A stretch of DNA of 26,261 nt from CAYRVX01 sp964642165 (GTDB lineage Bacteria > Planctomycetota > Phycisphaerae > SM23-33). Below the pieces are notes generated by a model. The model saw only the letters and a program-made list of their open reading frames with translations, did no database searches and was not told where the DNA came from. This document shows positions 7,051-15,427 of this stretch, piece after piece. The stretch lies in the NCBI GenBank assembly GCA_964642165.1, contig CAZXOC010000073.1, forward strand, positions 1-26,261, read 5' to 3'. The position numbers and the translations under genes were made by a program. Positions within the stretch are counted from its first letter, which is position 1. The number at the start of each line of letters is the position of its first letter.

Positions 7051-7832
7051 CGGCGCGCACAGCGACAGCCTGGCTTGTGGTGGCGGTGGCGGCCTCGGCG
7101 GCGGCGGCCGCGCCGACCTCCGCCACGGCGCCCGCCCTGCCCGCCGCGCGGGAGGTGGCCGGCCTGCTGCCGGACGTCGGCACGCCGGAGGGGCTGTCGG
7201 CCACGCTGCGGTGGGTGGTCCTGATCACCGTCCTGTCGCTGGCGCCGGCGATCCTCGTGATGGTCACGTGCTTCACGCGGATCGTGGTGGTGCTGGGGCT
7301 GCTGCGCCAGGCGCTCGCCGCGCAGCAGGTGCCGCCGAACCAGGTCCTGTTCGGGCTGGCGCTGCTGATGACGGTGGTGGTGATGGCCCCGGTGTACCAG
7401 GACGTCTACCGCGACGCGATCTCGCCGTACCTGGCCGGGACGCTCGGGCGCGACGAGGCCTTCGCCGCCGGCGAGAAGCACCTGCGCACGTTCATGATCC
7501 GCCAGGTCGAGTCCGGCGGCAACAGCGACGACGTGTACCTGTTCCTGAGCGAGCAGGCCGCCGCGCGCGACGACCTGACCTGGGGCGACGTGCCCACCCT
7601 GTCGCTGATCCCGTCGTTCGTCGTCAGCGAACTGAAGATCGCGTTCTACATGGGCTTTCGGATCTACCTGCCGTTTCTGATCGTGGACATGCTCGTCGGG
7701 GCCGTGCTGATCTCGATGGGCATGCTCATGCTGCCGCCCGTGCTGATCTCGCTGCCCTTCAAGCTGCTGCTGTTCGTGCTCGCCGACGGGTGGCACCTGG
7801 TGGTGGGCACGCTGCTGGCGAGCTTCGGCTGA
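7047..7832 (+). CDS. fliP: Flagellar export gate protein FliP
   Basis: A 261-residue integral membrane protein with an N-terminal cleavable-looking signal segment (about 1-22) and the very conserved FliP blocks: LSLAPAILVMVTCFTRIVVV (first helix of the core), AAQQVPPNQVLFGLALLMT, then SLIPSFVVSELKIAFYMGF and LPFLIVDMLVGAVLISMGM near the C-terminus. FliP forms a 5:4:1 gate with FliQ and FliR inside the MS ring. Length and motifs are those of a normal FliP. It starts in an ATGA overlap with fliO and ends 17 bases before fliQ. Confidence 0.96.
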   Translation: MTARTATAWLVVAVAASAAAAAPTSATAPALPAAREVAGLLPDVGTPEGLSATLRWVVLITVLSLAPAILVMVTCFTRIVVVLGLLRQALAAQQVPPNQVLFGLALLMTVVVMAPVYQDVYRDAISPYLAGTLGRDEAFAAGEKHLRTFMIRQVESGGNSDDVYLFLSEQAAARDDLTWGDVPTLSLIPSFVVSELKIAFYMGFRIYLPFLIVDMLVGAVLISMGMLMLPPVLISLPFKLLLFVLADGWHLVVGTLLASFG

Positions 7833-7849
7833 CGCGTTGGGAGCCGACC

Positions 7850-8107
7850 GTGGATGCATCCGAGGCAATCGACCTGGCCCGTCGGGCCGTCACGCTGATC
7901 CTGCTCGTCGGCGCGCCGGTCCTGTTGACGGCCCTCGTCGTCGGCCTGGTCGTCAGCGTCCTCCAGGCCGTCACGCAGGTGCAGGAGCATACGCTGAGCT
8001 TCGTGCCGAAGATCCTGGCCGTGCTGGTCGCCGTCGCGCTGGTGGGGCCCTGGATGCTGGAGAAGCTGATCGAGTTCGGCCGCGAGATGTTCGGCCGCTT
8101 GCCCTAG
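7850..8107 (+). CDS. fliQ: Flagellar export gate protein FliQ
   Basis: An 85-residue protein with two membrane helices (about 11-38 and 50-70) and the FliQ signature (EAIDLARRAV, then VVSVLQAVTQVQEHTLSFVP). It has the normal family length. The start is GTG 7850: GGGAG sits six bases upstream and homology begins at once. The frame is open further upstream, but that part is only a shadow of fliP. FliQ wraps around FliP/FliR to complete the export gate. Confidence 0.95.
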   Translation: MDASEAIDLARRAVTLILLVGAPVLLTALVVGLVVSVLQAVTQVQEHTLSFVPKILAVLVAVALVGPWMLEKLIEFGREMFGRLP

Positions 8108-8129
8108 GGACAACCGAGACGATCGAGAG

Positions 8130-8906
8130 ATGCTCGAACTGGAGCCCATGCTGGTCTGGATGCCGACGCTCCTGCTCGTGACGGTGCGCGTCGCGGGGAT
8201 GGTGGCCTTCGCGCCGGTGTTCGGGCATTCGGCCGTGCCCGTGAAGGTGAGGGTGCTGGTCAGCGTGGCGATGGGCGTGGCGGTGGTGGGGCGGCTGGCG
8301 CGGCCGGTCGCTCTGCCGGCCAGCTCGTTCGACCTGGTCATGGGCCTGGGCTGCGAGTTCCTGATGGGCGCGGCGATCGGCTATGCGGCGCGGCTGATCT
8401 TCGTGGGTGTGGAGCTGGGCGCGTTCCACGTGAGCACGCAGATGGGCCTGGCGCTGGCCGACGTAGTCGACCCGCTGAAGGCCGACTCGCCGTCGGCGGT
8501 GCGCGGGACCTATCGGCTGGTGGCGATCGTGGTCTTCCTGGCGATCGGCGGGCTGCGGGCGCTGGTGGGGGGGCTGCTGGCGACGTTCAAGACCGTGCCG
8601 CCGCTGGGCTTCGCCCCGGACCCGGCGCTGCTGAGCTCGGTGGTCGGCATGCTGGCGGCGAGTTTCGTTCTGGCGTTGAAGGTGGCCGCCCCGGTGCTGA
8701 TCGCGATGCTGCTGGCGACGGTGGCGTTGGGGCTGCTCCAGCGGACCGTGCCGCAGTGCAACATGCTGTCGATCGGCCTGCCGGTGCGGGTCATGCTGGG
8801 GCTGGTCGTGGTGGCGGTGTCCCTCGGCGCGCTGGGGCCGCTGATGGAGGCGGCGGCGTCCCACGTGGCGCAGAGCGTGCAGGTGTTGACGGGTGCGGTG
8901 AGGTAG
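8130..8906 (+). CDS. fliR: Flagellar export gate protein FliR
   Basis: A 258-residue, strongly hydrophobic protein with about six membrane helices. It carries FliR features: an N-terminal LLLVTVRVAGMVAFAPVFG block with VPVKVRVLVSVAM, then ELGAFHVSTQMGLALADVVDP, and a C-terminal RTVPQCNMLSIGLPVRVMLGL block (canonical R-x-x-PQ-N-x-GLP). FliR closes the FliP-FliQ-FliR gate and contacts FlhB. The ATG at 8130 follows fliQ by 22 bases, and flhB starts three bases after the stop. Confidence 0.95.
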   Translation: MLELEPMLVWMPTLLLVTVRVAGMVAFAPVFGHSAVPVKVRVLVSVAMGVAVVGRLARPVALPASSFDLVMGLGCEFLMGAAIGYAARLIFVGVELGAFHVSTQMGLALADVVDPLKADSPSAVRGTYRLVAIVVFLAIGGLRALVGGLLATFKTVPPLGFAPDPALLSSVVGMLAASFVLALKVAAPVLIAMLLATVALGLLQRTVPQCNMLSIGLPVRVMLGLVVVAVSLGALGPLMEAAASHVAQSVQVLTGAVR

Positions 8907-8909
8907 CCC

Positions 8910-10007
8910 ATGGCGCAGCAGCGGCGAGACGAACTGGGCGAGCGCACGCGGGAGCCGACGGCGCTTCGCCTGCGGGAGGCGCGGCGGCGCGGGCAGGTGC
9001 CGCGCAGCGTCGACCTGACCTCCGCCGCCGCGGCGCTGGGCGCCGTCGTGGCGCTCGGCCTGATCGGGCCCGGGCTGCTGGACGGGCTGACGCAGATGGC
9101 GGCGGCGTCCCTGGACGGGCGGAACGCGCCGATCGACCCGTCGGCCGGCGGCGAGGGCGCGCCGGCCCTTGGCGGCGCGACCGGGCCGCTCTGGATGGCC
9201 GGCGCGATGCTGGCGGCCACCGCCGCCCTGGCGGCCGTCGTCGCCCTGACGCAGGTCGGCGCGGTCGTGGCGCCGGAGCGGATCCACCCCGACTGGGGCC
9301 GCCTCCGCCCGGGGCGAGGGCTGGCGCGGCTGCTGTCGGCGCGGACGCTGGTTCGCGCGGCCGGGATCCTCGCCAAGCTCGCCGCGGTGGCGGCGGTGGG
9401 CTACTGGACGATTCGGCCGGCGCTGCCTCGCCTTGCGGCCGCGGGGCGGTGGGACGCGTGGCACCTGGCCGGCGAGGCGGGCCGCCTGGCGGGGTCGCTG
9501 GCGATCCGTGTCGGCCTGTGCCTGCTGGCGCTGGGCCTCGCGGACTACGTGTACCAGCGGTGGCAGCACCGGCGGGACCTGCGGATGACCTACCGCGAGT
9601 GGCGCGAGGACATGAGGACGATCGAGGGCGACTGGCGGCCCCGGCAGCGGCGCCGGCAGATCGCGCGGGAGCTGAACGACTGGCGGGCCGCCCGCGACGT
9701 GCCGTCGGCATCGCTGGTGGTGTTCGACCCGCACGGCTGCGCCGTGGCGCTGCGGCGCGGCGAGGCCGACGAGGCGCCCCGCGTCGTGGCGACGGGAACG
9801 GGCTGGTCGGCCCTGCGGATCCGCCGGACGGCGGACCTCGCCGGCGTGCCGAGTGTCGCCGACGCCGCGGCCGCACGCGAGGTCCGCGAGCACTGCGCCG
9901 AGGGCGAGGCGGTCTCCGGCGCGCTGTGCCCGGCCATCGAGCGGATGCTCGACGAGCTTCGCCCCGTGCGACGAGGCGCTGCCGGGCGCGCGGAGCGGCG
10001 GACGTGA
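8910..10007 (+). CDS. flhB: Flagellar export switch protein FlhB without the NPTH motif
   Basis: A 365-residue protein. The N-terminal membrane domain (about 30-215) begins with the family signature ERTREPTALRLREARRRGQV (11-30). It is followed by a cytoplasmic linker (YREWREDMRTIEGD) and an FlhB C-terminal domain (about 260-350, including VPSASLVV, VALRRGE, APRVVATG). In characterised FlhB/YscU proteins an Asn-Pro-Thr-His tetrad self-cleaves and allows the switch from rod/hook to filament export. Here the aligned residues are Asp-Pro-His-Gly (273-276; bases 9726-9737) inside LVVFDPHGCAVAL. Fold and length look intact, so this is a substituted site and not a truncated gene. GAGG lies six bases before the ATG. 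Confidence 0.92.
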   Translation: MAQQRRDELGERTREPTALRLREARRRGQVPRSVDLTSAAAALGAVVALGLIGPGLLDGLTQMAAASLDGRNAPIDPSAGGEGAPALGGATGPLWMAGAMLAATAALAAVVALTQVGAVVAPERIHPDWGRLRPGRGLARLLSARTLVRAAGILAKLAAVAAVGYWTIRPALPRLAAAGRWDAWHLAGEAGRLAGSLAIRVGLCLLALGLADYVYQRWQHRRDLRMTYREWREDMRTIEGDWRPRQRRRQIARELNDWRAARDVPSASLVVFDPHGCAVALRRGEADEAPRVVATGTGWSALRIRRTADLAGVPSVADAAAAREVREHCAEGEAVSGALCPAIERMLDELRPVRRGAAGRAERRT

Positions 10008-10112
10008 GCCCCCCGCGAAGACAGAAAGCACGGACACGGAGAACTCGAGCCGTACGATGGGTTGATAAGAGAACACCGGTTGGCGCCGGAGCAAGGACGT
10101 CGAGCAGCGCGA

Positions 10113-12233
10113 ATGGCTGACGGAGCGGCGACATTCGAGAAGATCGGGCGGGCGATCGGACGGCACCGCGGGGTGATCCTGCCGGTGGCCGTCGCGACGC
10201 TGATCTTCGTCGTCCTGGTTCCCCTTCCGCCGCCGCTGGTGGACGTGCTGCTGGCCGCCAACATCACGCTCGCCGCCATCATCCTCCTGACGGTCATCTA
10301 CGTCCCCACCCCGCTGGAGTTCAGCGTCTTCCCGTCGGTGCTGCTGGGCGCGACGCTGTTGCGGCTGGTGCTGAACGTGGCGACGACGCGGCTGATCCTG
10401 ACGGCCGGGGCCGACGGCAGGGGGCTCGCCGAGGCCCGCACCGCCGCCGGGCAGGTCGTCTGGTCCTTCAGCGAGTTCGTGACCGGCGGATCGCTGACGG
10501 TCGGCGTGATCCTGTTCGCGATCATCGTGGTCATCCAGTTCGTGGTGGTGACGAAGGGCGCCGCGCGGATCAGCGAGGTGGCCGCCCGGTTCGTCCTGGA
10601 CGCCATGCCGGGCAAGCAGATGTCGATCGACGCGGACCTCGCCGCCGGGCTGATCGCCGAGGACGAGGCGCGGACGCGGCGGGACCGGATCGTGCGGGAG
10701 GCCGATCTCTACGGGGCCATGGACGGCGCGGCGAAGTTCCTCCGCGGCGACGCGGTGGCGGCCGTGCTCATCACCCTCATCAACATCCTCGGCGGGCTGT
10801 ACGTGGGGATGGTCCAGTACGGGTGGGGGCTGTCGCAGACGGTCTCGCTGTTCACGCGGCTGACGATCGGCGACGGGCTGGCGACGCAGGTTCCCGCCTT
10901 CCTGGTGTCGGTGGCGGCGGCGTTGATCGTGACGCGAAGCACGTCCCGAAGCAACCTGGGCGAGGACGTGATCTCGCAGCTCGTCTCTCGCCCGGCCGTG
11001 CTGGTCATCGCGGCGGTCTTCCTGGGGGCGCTGGCGCTGACGTCGCTGCCGAAGGTGCCGCTGCTGACGCTGGGCGTCGGCTGTGTCGCCCTGGCGGCGG
11101 TTCTCTCGCGGCGGCGGGCCTCTCGCGAAGCGGAGGCGCCCGATGGGAACCCCGGCGTCCGCGGCGCGGGCGCCCCCCGGCCGGAGACCGAAACCCACCA
11201 CATCAAGCAATTGTTGACCGTCGACGCCATGCGGGTGGAGCTGGGCTACGCGTTGGTCCGGCTGGTGGACCGGACGCGGGGCGGCGACCTGCTGGACCGG
11301 ATCGCCGCGGTGCGTCGGCGGATCGCCCTGGAGCTGGGGCTGATCGTCCCGCCGATCCGCATCCTGGACAACCTGGGCCTGGAGGCCCGCGGGTACGTCA
11401 TCAAGGTTCGCGGGGCGAAGGTCGCCTCGGGGCGGCTGTACCCCAAGCAACTGCTGGCCATCGCCGGGCGGCGCACGGTGGGTCCGCTCCTCGGGCGGGA
11501 GGTCACCGAGCCGACGTTCGGGCATCCGGGCGTGTGGATCAACCCCTCGCAGCGCGAACAGGCCGAACGCATGAGCTACACCGTCGTCGAGCCGTCCGGC
11601 GTGGTGGCGATGCACCTGTCGGAGGTGGTCCGGCGGCACGCCTGCGAGCTGCTCAGCCGCGAACGCGTGGCGGGGATGCTGGACCACCTGCGGTCCACCG
11701 CGCCCAGCCTCGTCGAGGAGCTGCGCGCCAAGCTGAAGGTCGGGCAGGTGCAGAAGGTGCTCCAGAACCTGCTTCGCGAGCGCGTGCCGATCCGGGACCT
11801 GGAGGCGATCCTGGAGGCGTTGTGCGAGGCGGCCGATCGCGCCGACGACGCGGAGGCCCTGCGCGAGCGCGTCCGCGAGCGCCTGGGGCGGACCCTCAGC
11901 CAGCAGTACTGCGACGAGACGGGCAAGCTGTGGTGCGTCTCCCTCGAGCCGGGCCTCGAAGAGACGATGGACGCCCACGTCTCGCCGGACGGGCGGCGCA
12001 GCGCGGCGATGATCCCCCCCGAGCTGGGCGAGCGGATCTCCCGCGCCGTCGGCGAGGCCGTCACGGCGCTGCAGCGCCAGGGGCGCCGCCCCGTCGTGTT
12101 GTGCAGCCCGCACGTCCGCCCGGCCATGAGAAGACTGATCGCCCCCTCGCTGCCCGACGCGGCGGTGCTGGGATACAACGAGATCGATTCGGTCGAGGTG
12201 CAATCCGTGGAAAGCGTGGGAATTGAAGAATGA
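10113..12233 (+). CDS. flhA: Flagellar export gate protein FlhA
   Basis: A 706-residue FHIPEP-family protein with about eight N-terminal membrane helices (18-330) and a large cytoplasmic domain (about 365-706) that forms the nonameric substrate-docking ring. The FHIPEP block is intact: ARFVLDAMPGKQMSIDADL at 158-176, then EDEARTRRDRIVREADLYGAMDGAAKF. D204 in GAMDGA corresponds to the conserved aspartate tied to proton-driven export. The start was set at ATG 10113, where homology begins. A TTG at 10062 would add 17 residues with no visible match. The roughly 105-base gap after flhB is the longest in this part of the cluster and contains no recognisable gene. The stop overlaps flhF by four bases. 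Confidence 0.95.
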   Translation: MADGAATFEKIGRAIGRHRGVILPVAVATLIFVVLVPLPPPLVDVLLAANITLAAIILLTVIYVPTPLEFSVFPSVLLGATLLRLVLNVATTRLILTAGADGRGLAEARTAAGQVVWSFSEFVTGGSLTVGVILFAIIVVIQFVVVTKGAARISEVAARFVLDAMPGKQMSIDADLAAGLIAEDEARTRRDRIVREADLYGAMDGAAKFLRGDAVAAVLITLINILGGLYVGMVQYGWGLSQTVSLFTRLTIGDGLATQVPAFLVSVAAALIVTRSTSRSNLGEDVISQLVSRPAVLVIAAVFLGALALTSLPKVPLLTLGVGCVALAAVLSRRRASREAEAPDGNPGVRGAGAPRPETETHHIKQLLTVDAMRVELGYALVRLVDRTRGGDLLDRIAAVRRRIALELGLIVPPIRILDNLGLEARGYVIKVRGAKVASGRLYPKQLLAIAGRRTVGPLLGREVTEPTFGHPGVWINPSQREQAERMSYTVVEPSGVVAMHLSEVVRRHACELLSRERVAGMLDHLRSTAPSLVEELRAKLKVGQVQKVLQNLLRERVPIRDLEAILEALCEAADRADDAEALRERVRERLGRTLSQQYCDETGKLWCVSLEPGLEETMDAHVSPDGRRSAAMIPPELGERISRAVGEAVTALQRQGRRPVVLCSPHVRPAMRRLIAPSLPDAAVLGYNEIDSVEVQSVESVGIEE

Positions 12234-13465
12234 CACTCAAGACCTATCAAGCCCAGACGATGGCCGACTGCCTCGCGGAGGTGAAGCGAGACCTTGGCCG
12301 TGACGCCGTGATCCTCCAGACGCGGTCGGTTCGCCAGCGGGGGATGTGGGGGTGGCTGCGCCGGTCGGTCTGGGAGGTGACGGCCTCGCCGAACCTCAAC
12401 GTCCCGAAGCGCATCGTCCAGGGCGAGTACGTCGGGGAATCGCCGACGCCGCGGCGCGCAGGGGATGACGGCGCGGCGGCGCCGCCGCCGCTGCCGCCCG
12501 CGCCGAGCGGGCCCGAGCCGTCCGCCGAACCGGCGGCGCCCAAGAGCCCCGCAGGCCTGGCTGGACGTGTGGACGACATCCACCAGATGCTGAAGGACCT
12601 GGTGTCTCGCGCACCGCGCGAGCGCGCCTACGCCCCGCCGCTCGTGCCCGAACTGGAGCAGTTCCGCCAGCACCTCCTGGAGCAGGACATCCCCGACGGC
12701 GCCGCGACCGAACTGCTCCGGCAGTTGTGCATGGAGCTCACCGGGCAGCAGCTCGGCGACCGCGAGCTCATCCGCCACGAGCTGCGCAGGAGAATCGCCG
12801 AGCGCATCGGGACCGTCGCCGACGAGGGCCTGACCCCCGGCGGGCGGAGCGGACGACCACGCGTTATCGCCCTCGTCGGGCCCACCGGCGTGGGCAAAAC
12901 CACCACCATCGCCAAGCTCGCCGCCAACTACCGGCTCCACCAGGGCAAACGGGTCGGGCTGGTGACGATGGACACGTACCGTATCGCGGCCGTCGAACAG
13001 CTCCGCACCTACGCCAACATCATCGAGGTGCCCATCCGACCCGTGCTGAGCACCGGCGAACTGGAGGCCGTCCTGAAGACCATGCTGGACCGGGACGTGG
13101 TTCTGATGGACACGGCCGGTCGCAGCCAGAACAACCGCTTGCGTCTGAGTCAGCTCCGAAGCTTCGTGGCGGCCGCCCAGCCGGACGAAGTGCACCTGGT
13201 GGTCTCGGCCACCACGAACCGGTTGGGCACGCTCCAGGTGCTGGAGCGGTTCCTGCCGCTGGGGGCGAACCGTCTGATCGTCACGAAGCTGGACGAGGCG
13301 GCCGCGTTCGGCGTGTTCCTCAACGCCGCGTTGGCCGCCGGCCTGCCGTTGAGCTACGTGACCACGGGGCAGGACGTTCCGGAGGACATCCTGCCCGCCG
13401 ACGCCGACGCGCTGGCCGAGTGCATCGTCACCGGGCGATTTGGGGAGGCCGTCGATGTCGGGTGA
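12230..13465 (+). CDS. flhF: Flagellar SRP-type GTPase FlhF
   Basis: A 411-residue protein in three parts: an N-terminal basic B domain (1-70) with a Pro/Ala-rich linker (75-108), a helical N domain (about 110-205) and an SRP-type G domain (about 210-405). GTPase motifs are complete: P-loop GPTGVGKTTT (217-226), DTYRIAAVEQLRTYA (248-262), DTAGRSQ (294-300), TKLDE (352-356) and closing GQDVPEDI (380-387). FlhF dimerises with GTP and marks where a flagellum is built, typically a cell pole. It is paired with its regulator FlhG directly downstream, with an 11-base overlap. Confidence 0.95.
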   Translation: MTLKTYQAQTMADCLAEVKRDLGRDAVILQTRSVRQRGMWGWLRRSVWEVTASPNLNVPKRIVQGEYVGESPTPRRAGDDGAAAPPPLPPAPSGPEPSAEPAAPKSPAGLAGRVDDIHQMLKDLVSRAPRERAYAPPLVPELEQFRQHLLEQDIPDGAATELLRQLCMELTGQQLGDRELIRHELRRRIAERIGTVADEGLTPGGRSGRPRVIALVGPTGVGKTTTIAKLAANYRLHQGKRVGLVTMDTYRIAAVEQLRTYANIIEVPIRPVLSTGELEAVLKTMLDRDVVLMDTAGRSQNNRLRLSQLRSFVAAAQPDEVHLVVSATTNRLGTLQVLERFLPLGANRLIVTKLDEAAAFGVFLNAALAAGLPLSYVTTGQDVPEDILPADADALAECIVTGRFGEAVDVG

Positions 13466-14303
13466 GGACCAGGCAAGCCGTCTCCGCGAGCTGATGCGTG
13501 CCACCCGCGGCACACGGACGATCACCATCACCAGCGGGAAGGGGGGGGTCGGCAAGAGCAACATAGCGCTGAACGTGTCGATCCTGCTTTCGGCGGCGGG
13601 CCACCGGGTGGCCCTGGTGGACGCCGACCTGGCGCTGGCCAACCTGGACGTGCTGGCGAACGTCACGGTGCGAGGCAACCTCTCCCACGTGATCGCCGGG
13701 CGGCGAACGCTGGAGGAGATCCTCATCGACCTGCCCAGCGGCGTGCAGTTCGTGCCCGGCGCCAGCGGGCTGGCGAAGCTGGCGGACCTGTCGCCCTTTC
13801 AGCGAGCCAAGCTCCTGGGGGAGCTGACCGCCCTGGAGAGCGACAACGACGTTATCGTCGTGGATTGCAGCGCCGGGATCGGCCCGACCGTGATGAGCTT
13901 CGCGTGCGGGGCGGACCACGTGATGGTGGTCACCACGCCCGAGCCGACGGCCATCACCGACGGATATGCAGTGATAAAGTCCATGATGAATAAGGATTAC
14001 GTCGGATACGCCAGCCTGCTTGTGAACATGGCCACCGGCCGGCAGGAGGCGCGCGCGACCTACCAGCGGATCGCCACCGTCGCGCGGCAGTTCCTGGGGG
14101 CGCGGATCTTCGACGCGGGGTACGTGTTGGCGGATCCAAAGGTCCCGGAAGCAGTTAAGAAGCGCGAGCCCTTCGTTCTGGCCTATCCGAGGTGCCCGGC
14201 GAGCCGCTGTCTGGCCGCGCTGGCCACCAAGCTGCGGAGCGGCAAGGCCCTCGTCGGACACAGAGAAGGGTTCTTCCGACGCGTGGCGAACTGGTTTGCT
14301 TGA
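13455..14303 (+). CDS. flhG: Flagellar number regulator FlhG (MinD-like ATPase)
   Basis: A 282-residue ParA/MinD-type ATPase with a deviant Walker A SGKGGVGKS (27-35), switch aspartates in LVDADLALANLDV (54-66) and VIVVDCSAGIG (133-143). The N-terminus carries DQASRLR (5-11), matching the DQAxxLR helix by which FlhG is known to stimulate FlhF GTP hydrolysis. FlhG limits the number of flagella and helps place C-ring parts. The start is ATG 13455 with GGAGG six bases upstream; the frame extends five codons further without support. The C-terminal half (ADPKVPEAVKKREPFVL) is typical of FleN/YlxH. The last flagellar structural-cluster gene before the fliA promoter region. Confidence 0.95.
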   Translation: MSGEDQASRLRELMRATRGTRTITITSGKGGVGKSNIALNVSILLSAAGHRVALVDADLALANLDVLANVTVRGNLSHVIAGRRTLEEILIDLPSGVQFVPGASGLAKLADLSPFQRAKLLGELTALESDNDVIVVDCSAGIGPTVMSFACGADHVMVVTTPEPTAITDGYAVIKSMMNKDYVGYASLLVNMATGRQEARATYQRIATVARQFLGARIFDAGYVLADPKVPEAVKKREPFVLAYPRCPASRCLAALATKLRSGKALVGHREGFFRRVANWFA

Positions 14304-14343
14304 CCCGCGACAAAAGAAAAATACACAAAATACAGAAAATAAG

Positions 14344-14371
14344 TTGTCTTAGCCGATGAAGTGCTATAAAT
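14344..14371 (+). promoter_or_regulatory. Candidate fliA promoter with extended -10
   Basis: TTGTCT (14344-14349) and an extended -10, TGC-TATAAA-T (14362-14371), are separated by 15 bases. An A-rich tract (about 14310-14342) lies just upstream and resembles an UP element. This is the most AT-rich stretch of the window and lies between flhG and fliA, so a separate housekeeping-type promoter for the sigma factor is likely. The -35 box and spacing are imperfect. Confidence 0.4.
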
Positions 14372-14413
14372 AGTCTAGGCACTTTGATGATTTTAAAGAA
14401 TCTAAGCACTTTG
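14368..14413. repeat. Pair of 19-base direct repeats overlapping the fliA promoter
   Basis: Bases 14368-14386 and 14395-14413 agree at 16 of 19 positions (AAA..., then TCTAGGCACTTTG against TCTAAGCACTTTG) with a 27-base period. An inverted half-site AAGTGC (14359-14364) faces GCACTT (14379-14384) across the -10 box. The arrangement looks like operator sites for a DNA-binding protein acting on the transcription start, but no binding protein can be named from the sequence. Confidence 0.5.
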
Positions 14414-14575
14414 CCCGACCTATCTGGGATGAGATGCCTCGATCTCCCCGAGCAAAGCCGCAGCACGTCTTGGCAGGTCTTGTGGCCTCGAGCGACCTGA
14501 GCGAACCACGTTGCAGGATAGATCCCGCGGCGGCCCTTGCGGCGAATCGGCCGTCGGACAGGAAGGAGCTGTGAG

Positions 14576-15367
14576 ATGGCAGTGAAGCGGACGAAGGCAA
14601 GCAAGGCCGAGCTGGACGCCTGGTGGCAGGAATTCGGCGCCACGGCGGACGAGGGAGCCCGCAACCGGATCATCGAGAACTTCCTGCCGATCGTGAAGTA
14701 CACGGCCGAGCGCGTCCACGCCAAGCTGCCGGACGAGGTGGACGTCGATGACTTGATCTCGGCGGGCATCTTCGGCTTGGTCGACGCGGTCAACGCGTTC
14801 GATCCAGCCCGGGGCGTGAAGTTCGAGACCTACTGTGCCCCCCGCATCCGCGGCGCGATCCTCGACGAGCTGCGCTCCATGGACTGGGTGCCCCGCCTGG
14901 TGCGCAGCCGGGCGCACAAGCTCAAGGAGGCCGTCCAGCGCCTCGAGGCCGAACTGGGACGCCGACCGACCGACAAGGAGCTGGCCAAGGCGCTCAAGCT
15001 GTCGATGAAGGACTTCCGCAAGCTCCAGCGGGACGCCCACGCCGTCGGCCTCGTGTCGCTCAGCCGCAAGTGGTTCGAGACCGACTCGAACAAGGACGTC
15101 CGCGAGATCGACGTCCTGCAGGACAAGCGCAGCGACGACCCGTTCCGCGCGGTCCAACGGAAGGACATCAAGGAGCTGGTGACGCGCGGGCTGAGCCGCG
15201 CCGAGCGGCTCATCGTGATCCTGTACTACTTCGAGGAGATGACCATGCGGGAGATCGGCGAGACGCTCGATCTCTCCGAGAGCCGGGTCAGCCAGATGCA
15301 CTCGGCCATCCTCGCTCGCCTGCGTCATCAACTGGAGAAGCGCCAGAAGGAGCTCCAGCCCGCCTGA
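14576..15367 (+). CDS. fliA: Flagellar RNA polymerase sigma factor sigma-28 (FliA/WhiG type)
   Basis: A 263-residue sigma-70-family factor. Region 2 (about 30-105) reads LPIVKYTAERVHAKLPDEVD and then LISAGIFGLVDAVNAFDPAR, KFETYCAPRIRGAILDELRS and DWVPRLVR, which is the FliA/WhiG signature. Region 3 spans about 112-160 and region 4 about 205-255, with the helix-turn-helix MREIGETLDLSESRVSQMHS. There is no region 1.1. It should direct RNA polymerase to late flagellar genes such as flagellin, none of which are in the window. The ATG at 14576 has AAGGAG at a seven-base spacing, the strongest ribosome binding site in this part. A roughly 270-base gap before it suggests its own promoter. No FlgM anti-sigma gene is adjacent. 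Confidence 0.94.
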   Translation: MAVKRTKASKAELDAWWQEFGATADEGARNRIIENFLPIVKYTAERVHAKLPDEVDVDDLISAGIFGLVDAVNAFDPARGVKFETYCAPRIRGAILDELRSMDWVPRLVRSRAHKLKEAVQRLEAELGRRPTDKELAKALKLSMKDFRKLQRDAHAVGLVSLSRKWFETDSNKDVREIDVLQDKRSDDPFRAVQRKDIKELVTRGLSRAERLIVILYYFEEMTMREIGETLDLSESRVSQMHSAILARLRHQLEKRQKELQPA

Positions 15368-15427
15368 CGACGCCAGGGCGCCCCGATTCGCCGCGTGCGC
15401 CGGATGGCCCGTGTGCGAGCGGCGGCG

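Noticed and set aside
7971..12236. 1421-codon open frame on the minus strand opposite fliQ-flhA
   Set aside because: It is antisense to well-recognised export genes, is dominated by Arg/His/Gln/Pro and shows no domain; a typical shadow frame in GC-rich DNA.
14333..14359. Sigma-28 promoter-like GCCGATGA before fliA
   Set aside because: The -10 like element at 14352-14359 matches seven of eight bases, but the expected -35 at the right distance is CAGAAAAT and does not fit.
15368..15427. Terminator between the convergent fliA and efflux genes
   Set aside because: Short GC-rich inverted repeats (GGCGC/GCGCC) are present but without a U-tract; not distinguishable from background.
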